A program made the translations under genes and the position numbers. A stretch of 64,000 nucleotides of DNA, taken from positions 32,004,666-32,068,665 of the forward strand of contig CM046850.1 of assembly GCA_025618425.1 (NCBI GenBank), read 5' to 3'. Of the stretch, positions 43,107 through 55,600 are shown in pieces. The notes below the pieces were generated by a model. It made no database searches. It was not told the origin of the DNA and was given only the letters and a program-made list of their open reading frames with translations. Origin of the DNA: Heliocidaris tuberculata. Its lineage: Eukaryota; Echinodermata; Echinoidea; Camarodonta; Echinometridae. Each line of letters begins with the position of its first letter. Position 1 is the first letter of the stretch.

Positions 43107-45039
43107 TTTATATATAAATGCGATTGATAATGTGTCTTATTTGCGATTCTGCCTTGCAATTATTTATGTGTGCTCTCGGTCATGTCGATTCGTTAAATTC
43201 ATCTTAGCTTCTAAGTACGATTTCAAAGAACTCTATGAGATCAGTGTTCATTCACGGGAATTAGTTCCACATGATCAACAGCAAATTATAAAGAGAAAAA
43301 AAAGTTCTGAGAGGTGTTTAAACATAGTTTCGGCATGAGAGACTGAAAAGACCTTTTATTCTATAATATTATTGTTACATGATTCTTTTAGTCATGTAAT
43401 TACTTTTGTAAAAAAAAAAATCACTCACTGTATTTGTTATTGTTTGAAGTTTTTAAATTTGAGTTTGAATTTGTATTTATTTGAAAGCAGAAATAAAAAC
43501 CAACCAAACCAACAAATACCATGCGAGCGAGCGTAGCGAGCAAGCCTTGACGAAATTCAAGCAGAGTTGCTCTAAATCGCTATGAATTAGGGGCAAAAAT
43601 TATGGAGAAAGGACGACAATGGCACTTATCAAAAAAGAGAATGAGCAGGAGTATGTCATATTAAAAAAAGCAATTATCAGAGAATGAAACGTGGTATTTG
43701 TCGCACATGAATATTGCCACTTATGAGAATGGGAAGGAGATTTTTTTTTTGTTTGTTTGTAAAGGAGGAGGGGCTCTTATCAGAAGGAATTGTACTTCTT
43801 AGGAAGAAAAAGAGCTCATTTCAAAATGATTTAAGAAAACCTATCAGAGGTGTAAAGGGGCACTCATCAGAGATGTCATTAAACAGAAGGCGGAAGGGGC
43901 ACTTGTCGAATTAGAACGGGCACCTCTCAGATTTGAATAGAGGATATGGCCACTGGTAAAGATGCACTTATCAGAAGGAAAGGGGGGTCATTCTTATTTC
44001 TGAAAAGTGAGAATGGAAAAAAAAGTCAGTTACTTCTACACTTTGTTTATAATATCCATGCTTCATTAGGCCTATAGAGTATGCATTAACTGCATTAAAG
44101 AGGCGGGGATGTATTGCCAGTTTATACCAACCGGAAACATGTTATAAATAGACATGGGTGAGAGATCTTGATACATAAATCGGAATTATTGGGACATTCA
44201 AATTATATCTTTAGCATTTTATCTGCATTTTACAGGAATTCTTACTACAATAACAGTCTTTTATATTAATTTCGTCAATTCTATCAAATGCTAGAAATTA
44301 TTTCTTCCTTGAAAATTAGAGGTCATTTTTTTTTATGCGTCTACTCAAAAAGAGAGAGTGTGTGTGTGTGGGGGGGGGGGCTGCAGCCCCCCCCCCCCCC
44401 CCCATCCCTCCAGGTTTCGCGGCCCGCGGCCCATGTTAGAGGCTTTATGTCTAATGTGTGTCCCATATCCATAATCGTTACTGTTCAGTGTTGTCCGGAA
44501 AAGTTATTTATTATGCTGGACGGTTTTGTACTGTTAGTTACCCATACCCCCACCCCTGCCGAATCTTTTTACGATATATTTGAACTAGCTGTGTACATGC
44601 GTTTTTGAAACAGATGTTTACGATCATAGTTTACGATGATGAAAATCAAAAGGATAGAGTGAGAACTTTGGTCGTATTGTACTCGTGATCTATCACTCTC
44701 TATTTATGAGAAAGTTGATTTCTGGTAGTCATGAAGTTTGAATATACATGATATGATGATTGCATGAATCTCATTGTAGATCAGCTGCATGTCATTCAAA
44801 AATGGAGAGTGGAATATCGTAGGAATCATGATCTATTACAAAATGTCATCTAAAGGGAGAAAGTTGATTTCTGGTCATGGTGAAAAATAATATTTGAGCA
44901 TTCTCATTCGCCCCTCGTCAGTTTAGAAGAATATCTAAGGTAAATGTCTTCCTAAAACATGAAAAGGGGATTGTTCTTCAAATGTCCCTGAATTCGGAAT
45001 ATGAAAAATAAATGATGATGATAATGATAATGATAACAG
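43107..45039 (+). repeat. Shortened Q/R region of tandem copy II with minisatellite
   Basis: Q block start (43107-43340) lacks the GA-rich middle seen in copies I and III. A GGCACTTATCAGAAG-type array (43610-44000) with a 'gcgagcgagcgtagcgagc' core at 43523 follows, then a G/C-run element fragment (44370-44410) and R-like sequence (44440-45000). No gene seen. Confidence 0.6.
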
Positions 45040-45760
45040 TAATCTATAACTTGGGAATCTATAATTCACTACTTCTATACTCTGTAGTCTTTGATCAGCT
45101 AAATTTTTATCATATTCATTTCTCCACACAGGAATTGCTACGTCTAAACTATATGTTGCATGTTATCATTGATACTTGGAAGCTTTTAAGAATAATTATT
45201 ACATTAACCTATACATAGGGGCGGGTACTGAAATTACGTCCTGAAATACAATGGGGATCCTTTGTATCCGAAAGCTAGTAGGGTGGCGAGTTCTTTTCAG
45301 TATTCACTGTCAGACACAATAGCGAGAGACAGGAAGTCTATTGAAATCTTCGTATAAAAGCTATTTAGAGTTTAAAAGCTTCTCCTTAACACTTAAGCCA
45401 TACTAAAAGAATAGAATTTTAATCTAGGCCGCAATCCTAGCCAGCGTTCCATGGCATGGATGGCTTCTTATTTCAAAGTACTAACTATTTTGATGAATAG
45501 CAAATTAGAATTGAATGTTCACATTTTAAATGTGAACATTCAATGCAAACAAATTTAGGTCTTACACACCGACGCGTCGGTGTGTAAGACTTAAATTTGC
45601 CGACAGCAGCTGTTAAGCTGCATTTTAACACTAATACCCCCTCCCCCCCCCCCCCATACAAACAAGAAATTATTTTCAAACATTATCGCAGATGTTGATC
45701 TTTACTAGTTTAACGAAATGTTTTGGGGCCTTTTGCTAGATTATGAACCACCCAGTTTAG
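45040..45760 (+). repeat. Extra partial P block with two adjacent perfect palindromes
   Basis: P-block sequence to the hAT junction. At the place where the element's left end should start, there is a 35-bp palindrome (45510-45544, one-base centre) and a 48-bp palindrome (45551-45598, 23 of 24 paired). The element then breaks off after about 150 bp. Confidence 0.8.
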
Positions 45761-45839
45761 AAATATATCAAAGATAAATGTCTTCATAAAAACATGAAAA
45801 GGGATTGTTCTTCAAATGTCCCTAAATTCGAAATATGAC

Positions 45840-45912
45840 AAAATGCTAATGATAATAATAATGATAATAATAATTATAATAATGATAATAGTAATGACGA
45901 TGATAATAATAT

Positions 45913-45946
<34 letters not shown>

Positions 45947-45978
45947 TAATGATGATGATAATAATAATAATAATAATA

Positions 45979-46030
<52 letters not shown>

Positions 46031-46115
46031 GTAATGATGATTATAATAATAATGATAACAATATCAATGATAATGATGATGATAATAATGATACAATGAT
46101 AATGATAATATGAAT
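45840..46115. repeat. AAT/ATG trinucleotide microsatellite
   Basis: Long (AAT)n with ATG and AT interruptions, the counterpart of 40501-40870. Confidence 0.95.
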
Positions 46116-46189
46116 GATAAAAATAGAAATTCAAAATGATTACACTAAACATTCACCCCACCCCCTTCTGTTTGCAGTCCCATAAACTC

Positions 46190-46860
46190 ATTTTTTTGTG
46201 TAGTGCATGTTACTTTCAGCAAGGCCAAGTATAACTTTCTTCTTATTTTGGTTATTTCAAAGAGTGTGCACCAGTTCTCATGCTACGTATGAAACCTTTC
46301 CCCACTACATGCAGTTTCTTTGACAACGTAATCGCAAGACCAGAACTGAACTTTATCATTTTTTTTTCTAAAGTAAGATCTGCCCCCTCCCCCCGCTCGT
46401 TTAGGGATTTCTAATTTTCATAACTAAACATCACATCAGCCTCCATTTAGTGCTATGCCTAATCATGTTTTAGAAATAAACAACTTGGGAATCTATAATT
46501 CACTACTTCTATACTCTGTAGTCTTTGATCAGCTAAATTTGTATCACATTCATTTCTCCACACAGGGTTTACTACGTCTAAACTATATGTTGCATGTTAT
46601 CATTGGTACTTGGAAGCTTTTAAGAATAATTATTACATTAACCTATACATAGGGGCGGGTACTGAAATTACGTCCTGAAATACAATGGGGATCCTTTGTA
46701 TCCGAAAGCGAGTAGGGTGGCGAGTTCTTTTCAGTATTCACTGTCAGACACAATAGCGAGAGACAGGAAGTCTATTGAAATCTTCGTATAAAAGCTATTT
46801 AGAGTTTAAAAGCTTCTCCTTAACACTTAAGCCATATACTAAAAGAATAGAATTTTAAAT
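46190..46860 (+). repeat. P block of tandem copy III
   Basis: Near-identical to 45040-45420 for much of its length, but broken off at 'gaattttaaattttaatattt'. The left end of the hAT-like element is deleted here. Confidence 0.75.
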
Positions 46861-47742
46861 TTTAATATTTTTAAATATATAACCTCCAGTTCATGGTAGA
46901 AGCGTTGTTTCGTCATCAAAATACACTATAAGCCTCTAAGAGATCTCCATGATAATATTCGCTCACTATCTGCCGAATATGACTCTGTTTGGCACCTCGC
47001 TTGCAGTCCAAAACCCTTCTATTTCTAGATTTTATGAGCTAGCGGGCGAGCAAAAAAAAAAAAAAAAAAAAAGGTATAAACACTGAGAACAGGTTCTAGT
47101 GTATAGCTACTCTATTCTCGTGATTTAAGTAACGTACGTTTTATCGGCATCTTCCGTTCTCATAGTGGGTATGATAGGGATAGGCTATTGGTCACAGGTC
47201 GTTATTTCCAGATAATTAAACTTTCTTAGGTCAACTTCCAGCTCGATTCCTTGCAGTTACATTACTCTTTCTTTAAGTCCGTAATTTTGTAAGCGCTTTG
47301 GTACTTTCTGTTTTTAGCGCTCCTGAACATTCATTATTATTATTATTATCATTATTACTATCATTCTATGAGTAGAAGAATAGTATAACATAAGACAGAC
47401 ACGTAAGATGTAAACCAGTTTTCTTTCAAAAGAATAGTACTTATCAATATCACCGGCAATGGTTAAGGTACTTGAAATGCGAGCGAGAAAAACGAGCGAG
47501 CGCTTCCAGTTTTTTCTTTTCCTTTCTTTTTCTTTTCATTCTTTTCTTATTTCTTTTCTTTCCCTTTCTCTTTATTTTTTTCTTTTCCTTTTCCTCCTTT
47601 CTCTCTCCTTTTCTCTTTCCCTTCTCTTCCCTCTTTCTTTTTCCTTTCCTTCCTTCTTTTACCGACAGAGGTGGCACATTTGCCAACGGAATTTTTAATG
47701 GGGGTGTCACACCCCCTACACCCCGCACTAGCGACGCCCCTG
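46861..47742. mobile_element. hAT-like element in tandem copy III, left end deleted
   Basis: Begins inside the element ('catggtagaagcgttgtttc') and keeps the right end CGACGCCCCTG at 47732-47742 followed by TTTATATA, the same flank as in the other copies. It has the pyrimidine tract (47505-47660) and the palindrome GGGGTGTCACACCCC. It is a third descendant of one insertion. Confidence 0.8.
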
Positions 47743-49024
47743 TTTATATATAATTGCGAATGATAATGTGTCTTATTTGCGATTCTGCCTTGCAATTATT
47801 TATGTATGCCCTCGGTCATGTCGGTTTGTTAAATTCATCTTAGCTTCTATGTACTATTCTAACATTAACGAACATGCATCGATATGCAATAGCTATATCA
47901 TGAAAATTATAAATCAGTTGTTACTGCTTTTGATTTTTTTTTTTTACCTCTTCTTCGTTGTTTGTTTGTGTGTATTGTTTTCTTATCATTTTAAATGGGC
48001 GCATAAAGACTGAGAGGAGAACATTTAAGAAAATGCAAACATGTAAGCCACTGGGAAGATGTTGGTTTTCAACAAAAAGTTTCGCAGAAAGAGAGAGAGA
48101 GAGGGGCGGGGGCGGGGGAGGGAGCTATCAACTAATAGGGGAGGAAGCAAAGTAGCGGCAATTAACAATTCCACACTGAGTGATGGAGATTAATTAAAAT
48201 CAATGATAACAATTCTGAAGGAGAGCGAAAGAGAAAGTAGAGAGAGAGAGAGAGAGGGGGGGGGGGGGGGAGGGGGGGGAATAAAAAAAGGGGGCACTAG
48301 TAGTTACTAATAGAGGAGAAAGCAAAATAGCGTCTTTTATTGACAGCTCGAATATTGAACCCGTCGCTCTGATTAGAAATGTTTTATCGAAACCCATTTC
48401 CCGGCTACTCTATGGAAACGCGTTATTAAAGCCTTCTGAAATGAAAGAGATTGGGGAAGAGAGAGAGAGAGAGAGAGTAAGATATTGAAAGGGGGATGGG
48501 AGAGGGTTGAAATTTCAAATAACTCTAAGATCGGTGATCATTTACGGGAATTAGTTCCACATGTTGTGCAAAATATGTGGACCAAAATTCGAAATGTTTG
48601 CATAGGAACGATACGCAGAGAATATACAATCGCACTGAAACCATCCTTCTACATGTTATAAGTCTGTATAAGGGAATATGTTGTATTCTATTTTTATTGA
48701 GCTTCAATGATATAAATCAATATTCTGTTCTTTTTTGTAAACACAGAGTACATAAAGTTACATAATATTTAAACAAAAACAAAAACAAAAACAAAAACAA
48801 AACAAATCACTGTAGACTAGCAAAAGTATGAATTTGCATGCAGGCATGAATGCACCAACCGACAACCGACATCATTCCCTGTTGACATCACAATAGGACT
48901 TTGCTTTTATTTGCCTCTGCAATTCTGTATTATCCTCTACGCTACGTAGAGGATATACAATCTCACTGGAACCACCTAAGTCTGTATAAAGGAACATGCA
49001 TCAACCGATATTATTCCCTGTTGA
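47743..49024 (+). repeat. Q block of tandem copy III with empty hAT site
   Basis: Contains GA/G-rich tracts (48090-48120, 48236-48286, 48459-48478), an (AAAAAC)n stretch near 48775-48800 and, at 48748-48755, the single GTACATAA that is the unoccupied form of the insertion site at 37269/39543. Confidence 0.8.
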
Positions 49025-49241
49025 CAGGGGCATCGCTGGACCTTTTCCAGTGGGGGGGGGGGGGGGTTGTAGAGGCCACTGATACCGACAAAAATTGCCA
49101 CCGATTACCGACGATCAAAAACAACAACAACAACAACAAAAAAAAAAAAACGGTATTTAAATAAAGTTTCACCACCCCTCCCCTTCCCATAGACGTAAAG
49201 GCATAGTTTCCCAAAGGGCTGACGCTCTTTTTTTTTTTACT

Positions 49242-49830
49242 GCGAGCAAGCAAAGAGAGCGAGCAAAAATTTTGACACTTTTTGTAGTGAAAATGTACAC
49301 AATATTCGGCTATAAAACTACCTTTAATATTCAGACATTTTAAGCATCTTGCTGCCCGATTATGAAGTGATAGTTATATATTGCGAGCGAGCGAAGCGAG
49401 GAAGCAAAAATTTTGACACTTTTTTGTAGTGAAAATGTAAGAAAATACATATTCGTCTATAAAACTAACTCAGTATGAGGACATTTGAGCATCTTGCTAC
49501 CCGATTATAGGGTGGTAGTTATTAATTGTGAGCTAGCGAAGCAAGCGAGCAAACATTTTGATACTTATTGTTGTAAAAATGTACAGAAATTACATATTCG
49601 GCTATAAAACTGCCGACATATGAGGACAAAGTATGAGCATCTTGCTACCCGATTATAAGGTGGTAGTTATTGCGAGCGACCGAAGCGAGCGAGCAAAAAA
49701 ACTGACACTTTGTTGTTAAAATGTACAGAAATTACATTCGCCTATATAACTACCCAAATATGAGGATATTTGAGCATCTTGCTCCCCGATTACGTGATGG
49801 TATTATATTGCGAGCGAGCAAAAGTTTTGC
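49242..49830 (+). repeat. ~140-bp tandem repeat, five units with GCGAGCGAGCGAAGCGAG core
   Basis: Unit starts at 49242, 49383, 49528, 49672 and 49810 (spacing 138-145). Each holds the core, 'aaaattttgacactttttgtagtgaaaatgta', 'ttcggctataaaactac' and 'gagcatcttgctacccgatta'. Non-coding. Confidence 0.92.
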
Positions 49831-50116
49831 CCCTTTTTTGTTGTGAAAAATTACAAAAATTATGCACGGCACGGTACGATATAGACGTCGGTACAGAGAG
49901 CCTTGCCTGACCCGACACGGTCCATCGTCAAAAATGTTGACACTTTTTTGTAGTGAAAATGTACAGAAATTATGCACGGCACAATACGGTAGAGACGTCG
50001 GTACAGAGAGAGAGCCCTGCCTGACCGGACACGATCCATAATTTTAAAAAATGACACTTTTTTGTAGTGAAAATGTACAGAAATCATGCACGGCACTGTA
50101 CGCTACAGACGTCGCA

Positions 50117-51663
50117 CAGTGGGCCACGGGGAAACTAAAGTGCACCAAAAGTCATTTTGGGCAATTCGTTTTTTTTTTAATTTTTGGTCATGCCCTCTTG
50201 AATGACAATACTTTGAAGAATGTTTCAGTAAAATATTTAACTCCGGTATGTACATTAAGGGTGTATATTTCCTACTTCAAGCTGCAAAATTCAACATATT
50301 GCGAGTTTCAGTGTAAATTGTGACCAATTAAATAAATAAGTTATTTCAACATGTAGTTTTTAAGTTATCGATCTATAACTGCTCCCACATATTCCTGAGA
50401 GTTCATTTCACTTTATGAATGGGGTAAAAATGGAAAGAAACGCAATCTTCGTGAGTATGATAGGGTAATTATCGTAGAAAATAGACTGATTATTCGTGTT
50501 TTTTTTATAAATCCATATGAAAAGTTTAGATTTCCACGGATTTCCAATTCAATTTTATTACCACCATTTTTCCTGATGTCTCATGCAGCTTTAAGTTGAC
50601 AGATTTGGCTGCCACCTTCTGCCACTTTTTATGTTAGAGCCGATTTTCCTTGCACATTTGTTACCCGGAAAAATATGTTTATTTTGGACAGCGCAGACGC
50701 TGCAGAGGATTCTCTGTCTTCATGTGGCGCCACATGGCGCGCATGAATTTTTTTTTTTTTTTTTTTTTTTTTACACGGCAATGTCCCATATAAACATGAT
50801 TAACACTCATAAGAAGTAAGCAAGATAATAAATTATAGGGCTTTGGAGAAAGTATGATTTGTATTATAATTTGTCCAACACCAAAACCAAGCTCTCAAAA
50901 TGTTATCTCTTTTTTTTTTTTTAACAGACCCAACATTCTGAGTAATTCTCAATGGCTTCAGTGAATATTTCAAGGCGAAGGCTTTTCGAAATAATTCACT
51001 CTTCTGACAGTAGGCCTCTAAACAGTAGGGCAAAAGGACTCAAAATAGTATGGACTTATCAGTCAGTATTATGATTTTGATAACTTGATAGTACCTACAG
51101 AATATACTTCTCAGTGATACAAGTACGTTTCCTTTTCGCAAAATTATCAAGGCTACAGAGGGCGGGCGCTTTTTCATTTTTTTGTTAAACTTCGTTTAAT
51201 AAATCATTTTTTAGTTAGCTGAATATTATTATTTTATCAGTTTATGCATTATTAAAGTTAAATTTCAAGTAATGACATCATACATTACAATAAATTGTAA
51301 ATTTCTCATTATTACAAATATTTTCCAGTACGGCGCTCCCCCCCCCCCCTCTTAAGTCATACGTACCGTATGCTTGGGCTTTAAGTTATCACCATTTTCA
51401 CTTATTGATATAGAAGCATAGAGATTGCATTATCAATTTTCTGAAGTATGAAAATCAATGTAATGCCAGAAATATATTATTTTTCATTGGATTTTGACAG
51501 CCAATCAGAAATCGGTATTCTAATGACGTCAGAGTTATTTGAAAATATTATCATTGGATTCTATGGGTCTGAATGCCCTTAAACCCATAACTTAAGTTAT
51601 AAATTTAAGTAAAACTCAGTGAATATGAATTTTGGCGCACTTTGGAGCCATTCTGGCCCACTG
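50117..51663. mobile_element. 1.5-kb TIR element nested in the previous element
   Basis: Starts CAGTGGGCCACGGGGAAACT, AAAGTGCACCAAAA and ends with the complement TTTTGGCGCACTTTGGAGCC, ATTCTGGCCCACTG (about 26 of 34 positions agree). It splits a copy of the internal ~115-bp repeat between 'gacgtcg' and 'tacag'. The TSD is unclear. AT-rich interior with a T-run at 50751-50772 and no transposase. Confidence 0.75.
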
Positions 51664-52197
51664 TACAGGCAGAGAGCCCTGCCTGACCCGACACAATCCA
51701 TAATAAAAAATTAAAAAAATTGACACTTTTTGTAGTGAAAATGTACAGAAATTAGGTACCGATGTCGGTACAGAGAGCCCCGCCTGACCCAACTCTACGT
51801 CTCCACTGTACCGACAAGCACAACCTCAGTCAGAACATCTCTTCTTCTCTCCGAGACCTTTTCTTCTCTTTACCATTGTTCATTGTCAAATTTTTATTTT
51901 GCCTTTTACTTCCTTTTCGTCTTTTCCCTTTTTTCTTTTTTTTTTCTCTTTTCCTCTCTTTCCTCTTCCTTTTCTCCTTTTTCTTTTTTTTCTTCTCTCG
52001 TTTTCTTTTTTTCTCTTTCTTCCTTCTCATCTTTTTCCTTTTTTTTCCTTTTCTCTTCTTTCCCCTCCCTACTTATTTTTTCCCCCTCTTCTCATTTTTC
52101 CCGACGACAGCGCAGTTTTACCGACGATATCCATAGCGGTGGGGGAGGGGGGTGTCACACCCCCACATCCCCCTTTACCGACGGCCCTGCCTGTTAA

Positions 52198-52660
52198 CAT
52201 CACAATAGGACTTTGAATCTATTTGTGCCTCTGCAGTTTTCACCAAAACACCTTTGTTTTCCCAATTAAAGAGGAAATATGAAAAAAAAAAAAATCATTG
52301 CCCGTTGCCCTTAGTGGAACCATTTCTTTTACAAATATACAATGTGCGAAATTGGAACACATTCTCATCATCTTATCTTTTACTGATTGCAAGTTCTATC
52401 ATCTGCTCCGTCTTACTTTCCCATTTCGTCACTTTGTTCTCTATTATTATTATAATCATCACTTTATGAATATGCCTATGTATTTCTTTGATTCTCCTTT
52501 TAAGATTTTTTAATTCCATTGTTACTTATGTGTATCTTTACTATATCGGTCTCGCTAAGTGTTGTGTCCTATGTTCATAATCCATAATCGCTACTGTTGG
52601 CGGAAGAATTCATGCATGTTGATCTGTTTTGTGATGAAAACTGCAATAAACACCCCCCCC
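52198..52660 (+). repeat. R block of tandem copy III
   Basis: Matches 39780-40260 ('attaaagaggaaatatg', 'gtgcgaaattggaacac', 'tgttggcggaagaattcatg'). It is the last recognisable part of copy III before the satellite. Confidence 0.8.
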
Positions 52661-52679
52661 CCCCTCGAATCTGATATCT

Positions 52680-55600
52680 GAAATATCACGTATGAGTTCA
52701 GAACCCTCTTTCACCAGAAGCGTATACAACGCAACCACATGTGCTGGTCCCTTAAAGGTAGCGTAGACACATGATGTTACACACACTTTGAAAATAATGT
52801 CATTTTCCATGGCAACAATAAGAAGAAAGCGGAAAATTGTGATGTGTAGAACATGCTTTGGATAAAATATCACGTAAGTAATGAAAGTTCAGAACTCCCG
52901 TTCACTAGAAGCGTATACAACGCAACCAATTGTGCCGGTCCTTCAAATGCACTGTAGACACGTGAAGCTACACACACTTCAAAAATAATGTCATTTCCAT
53001 GGCAACAATGAGAAGAAAGCAGAATATTGTGATGTGCAAAATATAACTTTGGAAATAATATCGCGTATTTAATGAAAGTTCAGAACTCCCGTTCAGTAAA
53101 CGTATACAACGCAACCAATTTTGTCGGTCCTTCAAATGCACGGTAGACACGTGAAGCTACACATACTTTAAAAATAATTTCATTTTTATGGCAAACATGA
53201 GAAGAAAGCAGAAAATTGTTATGTGCAGAATATAACTTTGGAAATAATATCACGCATATGTAATGAAAGTTCAGAACTCCGGTTTAGTAAAAACGTATAC
53301 AACACAACCAATTGTGTCGGTCCTTCAAATGCACTGTAGACACGTGAAGCCAAACACACTTAAAAAATAATGTCATTTCCATGGCAACAATAAGAGAGTG
53401 GAAAATTGTGATGTGCAGAAGATGTATTTAAATAAAATATCACGTAAGTAATGAAAGTTCAGAACTCCCGTTCACTAGAAGCGTATACAACGCAACCAAT
53501 TGTGCCGGTCCTTCAAATGCACTGTAGACACGTGAAGCTACACACACTTCAAAAATAATGTCATTTCCATGGCAACAATGAGAAGAAAGCAGAATATTGT
53601 GATGTGCAGAATATAACTTTGGAAATAATATCGCGTATTTAATGAAAGTTCAGAACTCCCGTTCAGTAAACGTATACAACGCAACCAATTTTGTCGGTCC
53701 TTCAAATGCACGGTAGACACGTGAAGCTACACATACTTTAAAAATAATTTCATTTTTATGGCAAACATGAGAAGAAAGCAGAAAATTGTTATGTGCAGAA
53801 TATAACTTTGGAAATAATATCACGCATATGTAATGAAAGTTCAGAACTCGGTTTAGTAAAAACGTATACAACACAACCAATTGTGTCGGTCCTTCAAATG
53901 CACTGTAGACACGTGAAGCCAAACACACTTAAAAAATAATGTCATTTCCATGGCAACAATGAGAAGAGAGTGGGAAATTGTGATGTGCAGAAGATGTATT
54001 TAAATAAAATATCACGTAAGTAATGAAAGTTCAGAACTCCCGTTCACTAGAAGCGTATACAACGCAACCAATTGTGCCGGTCCTTCAAATGCACTGTAGA
54101 CACGTGAAGCTACACACACTTCAAAAATAATGTCATTTCCATGGCAACAATGAGAAGAAAGCAGAATATTGTGATGTGCAGAATATAACTTTGGAAATAA
54201 TATCGCGTATTTAATGAAAGTTCAGAACTCCCGTTCAGTAAACGTATACAACGCAACCAATTTTGTCGGTCCTTCAAATGCACGGTAGACACGTGAAGCT
54301 ACACATACTTTAAAAATAATTTCATTTTTATGGCAAACATGAGAAGAAAGCAGAAAATTGTTATGTGCAGAATATAACTTTGGAAATAATATCACGCATA
54401 TGTAATGAAAGTTCAGAACTGCGGTTTAGTAAAAACGTATACAACACAACCAATTGTGTCGGTCCTTCAAATGCACTGTAGACACGTGAAGCCAAACACA
54501 CTTAAAAAATAATGTCATTTCCATGGCAACAATGAGAAGAGAGTGGGAAATTGTGATGTGCAGAAGATGTATTTAAATAAAATATCACGTAAGTAATGAA
54601 AGTTCAGAACTCCCGTTCACTAGAAGCGTATACAACGCAACCAATTGTGCCGGTCCTTCAAATGCACTGTAGACACGTGAAGCTACACACACTTCAAAAA
54701 TAATGTCATTTCCATGGCAACAATGAGAAGAAAGCAGAATATTGTGATGTGCAGAATATAACTTTGGAAATAATATCGCGTATTTAATGAAAGTTCAGAA
54801 CTCCCGTTCAGTAAACGTATACAACGCAACCAATTTTGTCGGTCCTTCAAATGCACGGTAGACAACGTGAAGCTACACATACTTTAAAAATAATTTCATT
54901 TTTATGGCAAACATGAGAAGAAAGCAGAAAATTGTTATGTGCAGAATATAACTTTGGAAATAATATCACGCATATGTAATGAAAGTTCAGAACTGCGGTT
55001 TAGTAAAAACGTATACAACACAACCAATTGTGTCGGTCCTTCAAATGCACTGTAGACACGTGAAGCCAAACACACTTAAAAAATAATGTCATTTCCATGG
55101 CAACAATGAGAAGAGAGTGGGAAATTGTGATGTGCAGAAGATGTATTTAAATAAAATATCACGTAAGTAATGAAAGTTCAGAACTCCCGTTCACTAGAAG
55201 CGTATACAACGCAACCAATTGTGCCGGTCCTTCAAATGCACTGTAGACACGTGAAGCTACACACACTTCAAAAATAATGTCATTTCCATGGCAACAATGA
55301 GAAGAAAGCAGAATATTGTGATGTGCAGAATATAACTTTGGAAATAATATCACGTATTTAATGAAAGTTCAGAACTCCCGTTCAGTAAACGTATACAACG
55401 CAACCAATTTTGTCGGTCCTTCAAATGCACGGTAGACACGTGAAGCTACACATACTTTAAAAATAATTTCATTTTCCATGGCAACAATGAGAAGAGAGTG
55501 GGAAATTGTGATGTGCAGAAGATGTATTTAAATAAAATATCACGTAAGTAATGAAAGTTCAGAACTCCCGTTCACTAGAAGCGTATACAACGCAACCAAT

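Larger units (their letters stand above)
49025..52189. mobile_element. 3.2-kb hAT-like element with internal tandem repeats and a nested TIR element
   Basis: Left end CAGGGGCATCGCTGG, right end ...TACCGACGGCCCTG. Flanks CCTGTTGA (49017-49024) and CCTGTTAA (52190-52197), 7 of 8 alike; the unoccupied context is at about 39770. Inside: five ~140-bp units (49242-49830), then ~115-bp units with 'gacgtcggtacagagagcc' (49860-50110 and 51665-51800) split by the 50117-51663 element, a 260-bp pyrimidine tract (51835-52095) and a 'gggtgtcacaccccc' hairpin. No transposase seen. Confidence 0.75.
31172..52640 (+). repeat. Tandemly repeated ~5.2-kb segment (about 2.6 copies) with inserted transposons
   Basis: Copy I begins at about 31172, copy II at about 40935, copy III at about 46190; each starts with 'ggccaagtataact' followed by 'agagtgtgcacca'. 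Subtracting the two insertions in copy I (31432-33607 and 37277-39542 with their TSDs) leaves roughly 5.3 kb; copy II spans 5.25 kb. Each copy runs: P block ('ctctgtagt...tttctccacac', 'ggcgggtact...gggatcctttgtatccgaaag'), hAT-like element with TIR CAGGGGCGTCGG, Q block ('cacgggaattagttccac'), R block ('attaaagaggaaatatg') and an ATG/AAT microsatellite. A partial extra P block is at 45040-45500. Copy III ends near 52640, where the satellite begins. Confidence 0.8.
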
